Assembly: GCF_013359945.1 (NCBI RefSeq)
Contig: NZ_JABWCS010000208.1
Location: 62,001-126,000 of the forward strand
Direction: 5' to 3'
DNA length: 64,000 bases
Source: Paenibacillus agri
GTDB taxonomy: Bacteria; Bacillota; Bacilli; Paenibacillales; Paenibacillaceae
The position numbers and the translations under genes are program-made. Positions 55,629-64,000 of this stretch are shown here, piece by piece. Within the stretch, counting starts at the first letter, position 1, and each line of letters starts with the position of its first letter. The notes beneath the pieces are model-generated. The model was not told the DNA's origin. It ran no database searches and saw nothing but the letters and a program-made list of their open reading frames with translations.

Positions 55629-57019
55629 TAATACCCACCTGTTCCCAAGAGCATATCAGATAGTTCTTTTTCAGAAGCAAGTAAGAGATCATCCGGAACG
55701 TTCTGCCCATTGGTCAAGTAAGACAAGGTTAACGGAAAATCATTCAGTACATTGAAAAGAGGACCGTAGCTTCCCGTTTCATCCAGCTTCGTAAAGATTA
55801 CTTTATCCAGCGGATACCTGCCGAAATGCTCGGCAATCTTCTTCATATCCCGGCTCTTGGAGGTCATGCTAAGAACCAGATAAGTCTCGCTCCTTAGCTC
55901 CTTGGCCAGCAGGCTCTGCAATTCAGCAACAAGCATCTCATTGCGGTAATTGCGTCCCGCTGTATCCATCAATACGAGATCACAGCTTTCGAGTCGGAAC
56001 ATCGCCCGCTGCAGATCTCCCGGTGACTGAACCACTTCCAGTGGAATGTTCAGAATAGACGCATAGGTTCGTAGCTGATCTACAGCCGATATCCGGTATG
56101 TATCCGAGGTGATCAAGCCCACTCTACGGCCATACTTGAAGAGTTGCTCGGCGGCCAACTTGGCAATTGTCGTTGTTTTACCAACGCCAGTAGGTCCGGC
56201 AATGTATACGATCTGTGTATCCGGGCTTATCCCCTGAGCTACACGGCCCTTGAGAAAGCTGCTGATCTGTTCAGCCAAACATTGATCGAACTGCTCAGGT
56301 CTCCAGGTTCGCCCTTCATCATTCCAGCGGTCAAAAATAGTGCTAATCCACTCTTCAACCAGCACCGTATCCATCTCCTGATCCACCAGTTGGCTCCTGA
56401 GTATCTCCAGGCTATCCGGCAATTCACGCGAGCCTGAGGAGTGACGAGCAATCCGTTCCATCCACTGCTTCATTTCGCGAATTTCCCGCAACACCTCAGG
56501 ATCAGGCGCTGATGCTTCATTTATAACAGGCCTTCTCGCCTCCTCTATGAAGTCAACATTTAGGAGCGGGAACTCAGGCTCCTTACTCAGCAAAGGCTGT
56601 TTCATCTCCTCCGAAGTCGAAGGCGGATCTTGTCGCAAGGCCGGAGCTGGCACAACCGGTGCCTCCTGAATACCTATGGCCTCAGACAGGGCTGCGGCAA
56701 TCTCGGCAAACGTGCGGTTCTCCGCAGGAGCTGGTTTCTCTTCAACAGCCTGCGGCGTGGCAGATGCTCTTTTATACGCCTGCGGAACGGCATTGCGCGG
56801 TATGCTAAGAGAAGGCGCTGGCGGCGGTGCCGGAGCAGCTGGCTTCTGCTCCTTCTCTACGGCAGCAACCACTTCTATCTTTTTCTTTTGGAAGAGTCCG
56901 ATAAACCCGCCTACTTTGATCTCTTTGGTACTAAGAATGACGGCGTCGCTGCCTAGCTCATTGCGGATGGACAACATAGCATCAGGCATCGTATCCACCA
57001 CATAACGCTTCACTCTCAT
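55628..57019 (-). CDS. flhF: Flagellar biosynthesis SRP-like GTPase FlhF
   Basis: 463 aa: N-terminal B region (MRVKRYVVDTMPDAMLSI), a Pro/Ala/Glu-rich linker, then the NG domain with GPTGVGKTTTIAKLAA (near 272-287), DTAGRNYRNE and TKLDETGSYG. Positions flagella. ATG overlaps the flhA stop by 4 nt. Confidence 0.95.
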   Translation of the reverse strand: MRVKRYVVDTMPDAMLSIRNELGSDAVILSTKEIKVGGFIGLFQKKKIEVVAAVEKEQKPAAPAPPPAPSLSIPRNAVPQAYKRASATPQAVEEKPAPAENRTFAEIAAALSEAIGIQEAPVVPAPALRQDPPSTSEEMKQPLLSKEPEFPLLNVDFIEEARRPVINEASAPDPEVLREIREMKQWMERIARHSSGSRELPDSLEILRSQLVDQEMDTVLVEEWISTIFDRWNDEGRTWRPEQFDQCLAEQISSFLKGRVAQGISPDTQIVYIAGPTGVGKTTTIAKLAAEQLFKYGRRVGLITSDTYRISAVDQLRTYASILNIPLEVVQSPGDLQRAMFRLESCDLVLMDTAGRNYRNEMLVAELQSLLAKELRSETYLVLSMTSKSRDMKKIAEHFGRYPLDKVIFTKLDETGSYGPLFNVLNDFPLTLSYLTNGQNVPDDLLLASEKELSDMLLGTGGY

Positions 57020-59049
57020 AGATTCACCACTCCAACGCTTTGAATTTCAATGTTCGGTTCAAGCTCGCTGTAAGAGAGCACCGGAATATCCTGCATCGTG
57101 CGTTCAATCACCTGCCGCAAATACATGCGGATATTCGGTGAGGTCAGCACAATTGGTTGCTGTCCCGACTGAAGCAGCCGATTGATCTGCTCGGTCAGTC
57201 GCTGATAGACCGTTTGTGTGGACACCGGATCCAGTGCAAGATAACTGCCCTGCTCCGATTGCTGCACACTTTCCGAGATTTTCTTTTCCAGTGTCGGCCC
57301 TACGGTTATTACCCGCAGCGTCTCCCCGGTTTGGGAGAACTGTTGGGTAATTTGTCGCGACAAGGACTGACGCACGTACTCGGTAAGAATGTCAGGGTCC
57401 TTGGTGTAGGTTCCATAGTCTGCGAGCGTCTCGAAGATGGTTACGAGATCCCGGATGGAAATCTTCTCACGAAGTAATTTCCCCAGCACCTTCTGTACAT
57501 CCCCAATGGCCAATACCGAAGGAATGAGCTCATCCACAAGTACAGGGTAGTTCTCCCGCAAATTGTCGACCAGCATTTTGGTTTCCTGACGTCCGAGCAA
57601 CTCATGCCCGTGGCGCTTAATCAGTTCAGTAAGATGTGTCGCTACTACAGACGGCGGGTCTACTACGGTATAACCTGACAACTCAGCACGTTCTTTTACG
57701 GATTCGTCAATCCACAGAGCTGGCAGTCCAAAAGAAGGCTCCACGGTTTCAATCCCGTTGATAGACTCATCATCATATCCTGGGCTCATGGCAAGATAGT
57801 GATTAAGTAATAATTCACCGCCGCCAACGTTATTTCCTTTAATTTTGATGACATATTCATTCGGTTTTAGTTGAATATTGTCGCGAATGCGAATAACAGG
57901 CACCACTAGTCCCATCTCAAGCGCACATTGCCGCCTGATCATGATAATTCTGTCGAGCAAGTCCCCGCCCTGGCCCGTATCTGCCAAAGGAATCAAGCCG
58001 TAGCCAAATTCGAACTCAATCGGATCGACTGAAAGCAAGTTGATAACACTTTCGGGGCTGCGCACTTCTTCGATCTGCTTTTCTTCCACAAGCTGTTCTT
58101 CCGCAATCTGCTTTTTATTGAGATTCTGACTCATCCGGTAAGCAGCAAAGGCCATCAATCCAGCTAACGGCAACGTTGTTGTGAGATGAATCGGTGTAAA
58201 TAATCCCAGGAAGGCTACCGTTACAGCTACAATATATAGCAGCTTTGGATAAGACAATAATTGTCCTGTCAAATCCTCTGCCAGATTGCCTTCCGAAGAA
58301 GCGCGGGTAACGATCAAACCGGCAGCGGTCGAGATGAGCAAGGCAGGAATCTGGCTGACCAGTCCGTCACCAATAGTCAGTACAGAATAAGTTGACAGTG
58401 CTTCAGCAAAAGGCATTCCGTGCACTACCATCCCGATGATAAATCCGCCGATCAGGTTAATAAGGAGGATAATGATGCTGGCAATAGCGTCCCCTTTGAC
58501 AAACTTACTGGCCCCGTCCATCGCACCGTAGAAGTCTGCTTCACGTTCTACTTTCTGACGACGCTCACGGGCCTGCTGTTCATTGATCATGCCGGCGTTG
58601 AGATCGGCATCTATACTCATTTGCTTTCCGGGCATCGCATCGAGTGTGAATCTCGCGCCTACCTCGGCGACACGCTCGGAACCTTTGGTGATAACTATAA
58701 ATTGAACAACTACCAGAATCAGAAACACGACAAAACCGACAGCAATTTGTCCGCCGGCAATCCAGCTACCGAAGGTAGCAACAACAGCACCTGCATCACC
58801 TTCAGAGAGAATCAGCTTGGTTGTTGAGATGTTCAGCGCCAGGCGGAACAACGTTGTAATCAGAAGCAATGCAGGAAAGATTGAAAACTGCAAAGCTTCC
58901 TTAGTATTCATAGCCACCAATATGATGGTTAACGCAATTGAAATATTAACAACCAGTAAAACGTCCAGAAGCCAGGACGGGATAGGCAGAATCATCATAA
59001 GCACAATACCGATGATGCCCACCAAAACAGATAGATCTCTAGCTTTCAA
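57016..59049 (-). CDS. flhA: Flagellar export gate protein FlhA
   Basis: 677 aa. Eight predicted membrane segments in the first 330 residues with the conserved cytoplasmic FHIPEP-type region (GARFTLDAMPGKQMSIDADLNAGMI), then the four-part soluble domain that binds export chaperones. TTG start eight nt after GGAGGT. Confidence 0.97.
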   Translation of the reverse strand: MKARDLSVLVGIIGIVLMMILPIPSWLLDVLLVVNISIALTIILVAMNTKEALQFSIFPALLLITTLFRLALNISTTKLILSEGDAGAVVATFGSWIAGGQIAVGFVVFLILVVVQFIVITKGSERVAEVGARFTLDAMPGKQMSIDADLNAGMINEQQARERRQKVEREADFYGAMDGASKFVKGDAIASIIILLINLIGGFIIGMVVHGMPFAEALSTYSVLTIGDGLVSQIPALLISTAAGLIVTRASSEGNLAEDLTGQLLSYPKLLYIVAVTVAFLGLFTPIHLTTTLPLAGLMAFAAYRMSQNLNKKQIAEEQLVEEKQIEEVRSPESVINLLSVDPIEFEFGYGLIPLADTGQGGDLLDRIIMIRRQCALEMGLVVPVIRIRDNIQLKPNEYVIKIKGNNVGGGELLLNHYLAMSPGYDDESINGIETVEPSFGLPALWIDESVKERAELSGYTVVDPPSVVATHLTELIKRHGHELLGRQETKMLVDNLRENYPVLVDELIPSVLAIGDVQKVLGKLLREKISIRDLVTIFETLADYGTYTKDPDILTEYVRQSLSRQITQQFSQTGETLRVITVGPTLEKKISESVQQSEQGSYLALDPVSTQTVYQRLTEQINRLLQSGQQPIVLTSPNIRMYLRQVIERTMQDIPVLSYSELEPNIEIQSVGVVNL

Positions 59050-59069
59050 TGTCCTTAACCTCCCCCGCC

Positions 59070-60164
59070 TTATCTCTTCTTACCTTTAAGCTTGTATACA
59101 TACGCCAGTACTTCGGCAACTGCCTGGAACAAATCTGCAGGGACGGTATCCCCGATTTCAGCCCTCTGGAACAGCGCCCGTGCAAGCGGCTTGTTTTCCA
59201 TAGTCACAACGCCATGCTCCTTGGCCAGCTCCCGGATTCGGAGTGCCACGTAGTCCTGGCCCTTGGCAATAATCTGTGGCGCCTCCATCATGGAACCGTC
59301 GTATTTCAGTGCTACTGCAAAGTGCGTCGGATTCGTTATGATCACATCCGCTTTAGGAACTTCCTGCATCATCCGCTGCATAGCCATCCTGCGTTGGCGC
59401 TCCCTGATCTTGCCTTTAATTAGAGGGTCACCCTCCATTTTCTTATACTCGTCCTTGATATCCTGCTTGGACATTTTAAGACTCTTCTCATGCTCATATT
59501 TCTGATACATATAATCGAGAAAAGCCATAACCATCAGTACTGCGCCTATCTTGAGTCCGAGTGTCATTGTCAGCTTGGCTACGAATTTGAAAATTCCTTC
59601 CGTATCGATATGCGACAGTGACATGATGTTTCTTTTTTGCCCCCATAGCGTACTGTAGACTAAATACGCAATCAGAAGCAGCTTGAGGATGGATTTAAGA
59701 AATTCCACCAGTGAGCGCATAGAAAAAATATTTTTAAATCCTTTGATCGGATTAATTTTGCTGAACTTGGGGGTTAGCCCTTGTCCGGATGCCATAAAGC
59801 CGACCTGCATGATATTGGAGACCAATGCCATAAAAAAAGTAACCCCAAACAGCGGAGCCAGTAGCAAAAGCACCTGCACTCCGTACCCGCTGAACATTTT
59901 CATCACATTCTCTGGTGTAATCTCCTGCAGCATCCTATTTTGAAAAATATCCATATACAAAGTCATAAAGCGTTCCTTCATATAACCGCCAAACATGGAT
60001 AAACTTAGCACTGCGGATAACAGCACGACAGCACCCGACAGCTCCGCACTTTTGGCTACTTGGCCTTTTTTGCGCGCATCCTGTCGTTTTTTAGGGGTTG
60101 CTTTTTCTGTTTTTTCTCCCCCGAAATGCTGAAGATCCAGTTTATAGCGCCTAGGCTGCGGCAT
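59070..60164 (-). CDS. flhB: Flagellar export switch protein FlhB
   Basis: 364 aa. Starts with the basic GGEKTEKATPKKRQDARKKG region, four membrane segments, and the autocleavage site NPTH at 278-281, where self-cleavage switches export specificity. ATG with AAGGAGAG upstream. 20 nt before flhA. Confidence 0.97.
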   Translation of the reverse strand: MPQPRRYKLDLQHFGGEKTEKATPKKRQDARKKGQVAKSAELSGAVVLLSAVLSLSMFGGYMKERFMTLYMDIFQNRMLQEITPENVMKMFSGYGVQVLLLLAPLFGVTFFMALVSNIMQVGFMASGQGLTPKFSKINPIKGFKNIFSMRSLVEFLKSILKLLLIAYLVYSTLWGQKRNIMSLSHIDTEGIFKFVAKLTMTLGLKIGAVLMVMAFLDYMYQKYEHEKSLKMSKQDIKDEYKKMEGDPLIKGKIRERQRRMAMQRMMQEVPKADVIITNPTHFAVALKYDGSMMEAPQIIAKGQDYVALRIRELAKEHGVVTMENKPLARALFQRAEIGDTVPADLFQAVAEVLAYVYKLKGKKR

Positions 60165-60186
60165 AACTATCTCTCCTTATGGTCAC

Positions 60187-60972
60187 CTATGGACTATTCC
60201 CCATCAGCTTCAGCAAGTTGTGCATAGATTCAAACAAAATATCGAACATGCTTCTGAAAAGAACTGCCAAACCTGGCATCAGCAAAAGTAGAAGCGCCAG
60301 ACCAATAATGATTTTAAGCGGAACCCCAATCACAAATACATTGTATTGAGGAGCCGTTCTAGCCAGAAAAGCAAGGCCAATATCCGTCAGAAACAATGCC
60401 GCCACCAAGGGCGCAGACATTTGAAAAGCAAGGATAAACGATTGGGCAAATGTACGAACAAGGAATTCCGACAAGCTGCCGTCTATCATTTTCAGGAATA
60501 GTTCATTATTAATAGGAACCCAATTATAGCTGTACACGATTGCATCCAGCAGATAATGATGTCCGTTCATACTCAAGAACATCAGTAGCGCAATCATATA
60601 CTTGAAGTTACCGAAAATCGGTGCGGAAGCTCCAGTCATCGGATCAATGACATTCGCAATCCCGAATCCGATTTGGATATCAATAAAGGAACCCGCTGTT
60701 TGTATCGCCATAAAGATGAGGTAGCCTATGAAACCCAGTAGGAGTCCAACTAAAATCTCTTTGGCAATCAGTAGAACATAACTAATGTCCTGCGGAACAA
60801 CCAACCCGGTTCCACTCGCACTAAACACTACCAGTGCTACAAAAAAGGAAAGACCGATCTTGAAGGTCATCGGCACTCCATTGGACGAAAACACAGGAAC
60901 GACAACAAAAAATGCTGAAATTCGACAAAAAAACAACAGAAAGACGGGAAAACTTTGCAGCATGATCTCCAT
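60187..60972 (-). CDS. fliR: Flagellar export gate protein FliR
   Basis: 261 aa with six or more hydrophobic segments, FliR/SpaR family (FCRISAFFVVVPVFSSNGVPMTFKIGLS; GFGIANVIDPMTGASAPIFGNF). Forms the export channel with FliP and FliQ. ATG at 60972 five nt after fliQ; a second ATG three codons on is possible, no strong binding site. Confidence 0.95.
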   Translation of the reverse strand: MEIMLQSFPVFLLFFCRISAFFVVVPVFSSNGVPMTFKIGLSFFVALVVFSASGTGLVVPQDISYVLLIAKEILVGLLLGFIGYLIFMAIQTAGSFIDIQIGFGIANVIDPMTGASAPIFGNFKYMIALLMFLSMNGHHYLLDAIVYSYNWVPINNELFLKMIDGSLSEFLVRTFAQSFILAFQMSAPLVAALFLTDIGLAFLARTAPQYNVFVIGVPLKIIIGLALLLLLMPGLAVLFRSMFDILFESMHNLLKLMGNSP

Positions 60973-60977
60973 ATCCG

Positions 60978-61250
60978 TTACTTACCGATGTACATATGGA
61001 GATTGCCCAAAATCTGGCTTGTAAAGTCGACCAATTTCGTAATGATCCAAGGCCCGAACAGCAGCAAGGCCAGCATTACTGCGACGATTTTGGGAACAAA
61101 CGCTAGCGTTTGCTCCTGAATCTGTGTCGTAGCTTGAAAGATACTGATAATTAGCCCAACCGCCAGACCCAGAATCAGCATGGGCGCGCTAGTTTCCAGC
61201 ACGATATATACGGCTTGGCCAGCTAGACCGATAATAAATTCCGTACTCAT
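60978..61250 (-). CDS. fliQ: Flagellar export gate protein FliQ
   Basis: 90 aa, two hydrophobic hairpin segments (ETSAPMLILGLAVGLIISIFQATTQIQEQTL is the first plus family signature, read in parts: QATTQIQEQTL). Export gate component. ATG with GAGGAGG upstream. Confidence 0.96.
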   Translation of the reverse strand: MSTEFIIGLAGQAVYIVLETSAPMLILGLAVGLIISIFQATTQIQEQTLAFVPKIVAVMLALLLFGPWIITKLVDFTSQILGNLHMYIGK

Positions 61251-61271
61251 CCCTATGCCTCCTCATAAACG

Positions 61272-62036
61272 TCAGGTGTTAAAGCTCAATAGCAGTGATT
61301 TTATGACCAGGTACCAGCCGTCTACTAGTACAAAGAGCATAATTTTGAAAGGTAACGAGATCATAACTGGCGGTAGCATCATCATCCCCATTGCCATCAG
61401 GGTACTGGCTACCACAATATCAATAATTAAGAATGGTATGAAAATAAGAAAACCCATAGTAAATGCTTTTTTCATTTCACCGATTGCAAAAGCAGGTACA
61501 ATGACCGTTAATGGGATGTCGCTGTATGTAGCCGGCTTGTCTGTCCCCGTATACCCTGTATATTTCATAAACAGTAACAGGTCTTTGGAATTCGTCTGTT
61601 TGAACATGAATTCCTTCATTGGATCAGCTGCCTTGTTCAGCGCCTCGCTCTGAGTAATTGTACCTTTCATATAAGGCTGCAGTGCCGTCTCATTAATGGT
61701 TGAGAATGTTGGTGCCATCACGAATAGCGTAAGGAAAAGAGCAAGCCCTACCAGCACCTGGTTCGGCGGCATCGATTGTGTACCGAGCGAGGTTCTGACA
61801 AAGCCCAGTACAATGACAATCCGGGTAAAACTGGTCATCAGGATAACAAATGCCGGGGCAACACTCAGAACCGTAATAAGAAGCAATATGGATATAGAAC
61901 TGGTACCCCCGCTGGAACTATCACTACCCCCAATTTGCACATTAATATTAGGGATAGGATCAGCGTGCATCGTATGAATCATAAGAATGCTAAGGCTACT
62001 GAGCAGCAGAAAAGCGAGAATTAGCTTTTTTTTCAT
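61272..62036 (-). CDS. fliP: Flagellar export gate protein FliP
   Basis: 254 aa with a cleavable signal peptide (about 1-25), membrane segments and FliP signatures ([49 protein letters not shown]). Core of the export channel. ATG overlaps the fliO stop by 4 nt. Confidence 0.97.
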   Translation of the reverse strand: MKKKLILAFLLLSSLSILMIHTMHADPIPNINVQIGGSDSSSGGTSSISILLLITVLSVAPAFVILMTSFTRIVIVLGFVRTSLGTQSMPPNQVLVGLALFLTLFVMAPTFSTINETALQPYMKGTITQSEALNKAADPMKEFMFKQTNSKDLLLFMKYTGYTGTDKPATYSDIPLTVIVPAFAIGEMKKAFTMGFLIFIPFLIIDIVVASTLMAMGMMMLPPVMISLPFKIMLFVLVDGWYLVIKSLLLSFNT

Positions 62037-62560
62037 AAATCCCTCGACTCATTCTTGGCGGCATCTTCCCGAAGCAGCTCCTCCATCTTCTCTTTGCGCT
62101 CAGGCGCAGAGCGAAGTTTGGATTGAAGTGTCTCATAAAAGGATGATGTTTCACTAAGTTCAATTTCCTGAGATGAAACCTTCCCGCGCTGCCTGTTTCT
62201 TAGTTTAGAGATAAGCGGCACGAGAAAGTTGTTACGGCCCGAGGATTGATCCTCGAAGGCCGATATAATCAACGCTACCTCATCCGGGTCGGTCACCTTA
62301 TCCAATATGGATACGTCCTCTCCGACTCCGATCAGGTACAGGCTGCTGCCAACCTCAATGACTTGCATCGACTTGCCCGGACCAAGCCCCACCGCACCAA
62401 GTGTGCGCATGGAGCGTCCGCTCATCCAAGTCTGATTGCGGCGGCCAAGAAAGCGGATCAGCAGCACAATAAGAACAATGATCACCGCAAGAACTAAAAT
62501 AACGTTAAACAAGTTCAGCAGGGTATTACCCGTTCCAAGCGGTTCTGTGTTGCTCGGCAT
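62033..62560 (-). CDS. fliO: Flagellar biosynthesis protein FliO (FliZ of Bacillus)
   Basis: 175 aa: a membrane segment (about 17-38) followed by the small FliO beta domain ([27 protein letters not shown]) and a charged tail. Assists FliP assembly. Often called fliZ in Bacillus. ATG with TAGGA upstream. Confidence 0.9.
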   Translation of the reverse strand: MPSNTEPLGTGNTLLNLFNVILVLAVIIVLIVLLIRFLGRRNQTWMSGRSMRTLGAVGLGPGKSMQVIEVGSSLYLIGVGEDVSILDKVTDPDEVALIISAFEDQSSGRNNFLVPLISKLRNRQRGKVSSQEIELSETSSFYETLQSKLRSAPERKEKMEELLREDAAKNESRDL

Positions 62561-62569
62561 ATCTGGTTC

Positions 62570-62935
62570 CTACACGCCCAGCGTTTTGTTTATCGCTTCA
62601 ATAACACGGTCTGCTTGGAACGGCTTCACAATAAAGTCCTTAGCACCCGCTTGGATTGCATCGATAACCATAGCCTGCTGGCCCATGGCGGAACACATAA
62701 TAACCTTGGCGCTTGCATCCACTTTTTTGATTTCTTTCAGGGCGGCAATTCCGTCCATCTCAGGCATAGTAATGTCCATCGTGATCAGATCAGGACGCAG
62801 TTCCTTAAATTTCTCGATCGCCTGAGAACCGTCCTGGGCTTCGCCCACTACTTCAAATCCGTTCTTGGTCAAGATATCCCGGATCATCATTCTCATAAAT
62901 GCTGCATCGTCCACGATTAGAATTCGATTAGCCAT
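62570..62935 (-). CDS. cheY: Chemotaxis response regulator CheY
   Basis: 121 aa single receiver domain: acidic pair D9-D10 (ILIVDDAAFMR), phospho-Asp54 (ITMDITMPEMDG) and Lys in IVKPFQ. ATG at 62935 with GGGAGGA 11 nt upstream; the open frame beyond to 63016 belongs to the gap and fliY end. Binds the FliM/FliY switch. Confidence 0.97.
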   Translation of the reverse strand: MANRILIVDDAAFMRMMIRDILTKNGFEVVGEAQDGSQAIEKFKELRPDLITMDITMPEMDGIAALKEIKKVDASAKVIMCSAMGQQAMVIDAIQAGAKDFIVKPFQADRVIEAINKTLGV

Positions 62936-62960
62936 TTTTACAAAATCCTCCCTAAGTACG

Positions 62961-64000
62961 CTATTGTAATTTTTGAATACGGTCCCACTGGCTGACGATA
63001 TCCGTAACACGAACACCGAAGTTCTCGTCGATAACTACGACTTCCCCTTTGGCAATAAGTTTGTTGTTAACCAGGATGTCTACAGGCTCACCGGCCAGCT
63101 TGTCCAACTCGATAATCGAGCCTTGCGACATTTCCAAAATATCTTTAATCTGCTTCTGGGTCCTTCCTAATTCTACGGTGACTTTCAGTGGTATGTCCAT
63201 CAATAAATTTAAATTATTTTCGTCAATGTTGCCGAAGGCGCCCCCATTAAGATTGGCAAATTGCACCGGCTGGACATTGACATTGCGATTCTGTGCCGGG
63301 TTAGGCAGCGGTGGTGTCTGCGCATATGGCATTCCTTGCGGCGGCATCCCGTATGGCGGTATACCAGGCATTCCATACGCAGGCATTCCTGCTGGCGGAT
63401 AATAGTACCCACCTTCCGGCATTCCCGGATACGGCGGCACTCCCTGTGGCGGATAAGGCTGCTGAGCCCCTCCCTGAGGCTGCTGTGGCGGCGCCTGCTG
63501 GACCGGAGGTGCTTCTGGAGCCGGTTGGGCAGGTGCTGGTGCAGACATCGTTGTTGAAGCTGCTGTCTCCTGCTCAGTAGGCGTTACATCACCAATCAGC
63601 ATCGTAACCATGTCTTTGGCAAAACGCACGGGCAAAAGCTGCATGATGGTCGAATCGATCAAATCACCGATTTTAAGCCGGAAAGCAATGCGAATCAGTG
63701 TCTCATCATCAGGCAGACTTCCTACGCCTTCTCCGCTAGACATGTTAAGAATGTCAATCCCGGGTGGTGAGATATTAACAAACCGATTGAAGATGGTCGA
63801 CATCGACGTTGCGGAAGACCCCATCATCTGGTTCATAGCTTCCTGAACTGCACTGATATGGATTTCGTTCAGCTCTTCTTCCTTAGGTTCACCCTCTCCG
63901 CCAAGCATTAGATCAGCAATAACCTGTGCATCACGGATCTTGATCACGAGTGAATTAATTCCTTGGAACCCGTCGACATATTGCACATGAACCGCTACAT
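62961..64000 (-). CDS. fliY: Flagellar motor switch phosphatase FliY (5' end outside window)
   Basis: Partial: the frame stays open past the window edge, with [11 protein letters not shown] before the first in-window start codon. Visible part: CheC-like phosphatase domain ([22 protein letters not shown]), a Pro/Gly/Met/Tyr-rich linker of about 100 residues with repeated PxYGMP-type units, and a C-terminal FliN domain ([47 protein letters not shown]). Switch component and CheY-P phosphatase. Confidence 0.94.
   Translation of the reverse strand, partial: VAVHVQYVDGFQGINSLVIKIRDAQVIADLMLGGEGEPKEEELNEIHISAVQEAMNQMMGSSATSMSTIFNRFVNISPPGIDILNMSSGEGVGSLPDDETLIRIAFRLKIGDLIDSTIMQLLPVRFAKDMVTMLIGDVTPTEQETAASTTMSAPAPAQPAPEAPPVQQAPPQQPQGGAQQPYPPQGVPPYPGMPEGGYYYPPAGMPAYGMPGIPPYGMPPQGMPYAQTPPLPNPAQNRNVNVQPVQFANLNGGAFGNIDENNLNLLMDIPLKVTVELGRTQKQIKDILEMSQGSIIELDKLAGEPVDILVNNKLIAKGEVVVIDENFGVRVTDIVSQWDRIQKLQ

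Noticed and set aside
62961..63986. fliY taken as a complete gene starting at 63986
   Set aside because: The codon at 63986 is GTG inside a frame that stays open to the window edge, and the N-terminal FliY part is missing; treated as partial.

Overview
The window is a stretch of chromosome from an endospore-forming, motile, low-to-medium GC Firmicute, most likely a Paenibacillus. The basis is the gene order (a mirrored version of the Bacillus ymfM-to-flhB region with known Paenibacillus-like differences), the sporulation genes (sleB, dpaAB, tepA, ylxY, ftsK/spoIIIE), strong AGGAGG ribosome binding sites and frequent TTG starts. I count 60 protein genes, all on the minus strand. I see no rRNA, tRNA, insertion sequence, prophage or CRISPR array. 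It reads as conserved core genome, and I found no convincing novel defence or biosynthetic system.

Read in the direction of transcription (high to low coordinates), the layout is as follows. (1) 64000-45176: the fla/che operon, with fliY (cut by the window edge), cheY, fliO, fliP, fliQ, fliR, flhB, flhA, flhF, flhG, cheB, cheA, cheW, cheC, cheD, a small membrane protein, sigD, fapA (DUF342), a small hydrophilic protein, a SwrB-like coiled-coil protein and a truncated MltG-like protein. (2) 44889-36297: translation, phospholipid and isoprenoid genes rpsB, tsf, pyrH, frr, uppS, cdsA, dxr, rseP and an archaeal-type proS. (3) 36153-31828: polC. (4) 31596-23445: the nusA operon, rimP, nusA, rnpM (ylxR), rplGA (ylxQ), infB, rbfA, nrnA, truB, ribF. 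(5) 23295-17642: rpsO, pnp, ylxY, the M16 peptidase mlpA and dut. (6) 17351-13467: dipicolinate synthase dpaA-dpaB followed by dapG-dapA. (7) 12837-7152: rnjB, tepA, ylzJ, ftsK/spoIIIE. (8) 6784-71: sleB, the ymfF/ymfH peptidase pair, ymfI, ymfJ, ymfK and rodZ.

The genes form long co-directional operons with short gaps or 1-8 nt overlaps (TAATG and ATGA junctions), broken by intrinsic terminators and by promoters that can be read in the sequence. Sigma-A-type promoters precede rimP-nusA, rpsO, rpsB and rnjB. Forespore (sigma-F/G type) promoters precede sleB, tepA and probably ymfJ, and a possible sigma-K promoter precedes dpaA. This matches expected use: lysine and dipicolinate supply for the spore core and peptidoglycan, SleB for cortex breakdown at germination, and TepA for spore outgrowth.

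Points most worth a second look: the 365-nt rnjB leader with a 17-bp-period repeat and a possible 20-codon ORF; absence of asd and insertion of dut in the dpa-dap region; sleB standing alone without ypeB; the archaeal-type ProRS in the usual bacterial proS slot; an ACT plus P-loop architecture in YmfK (DUF3388); YlxY lacking the deacetylase Asp pair; uncharacterised small proteins in the che operon; and 19 of 59 visible starts being TTG or GTG.
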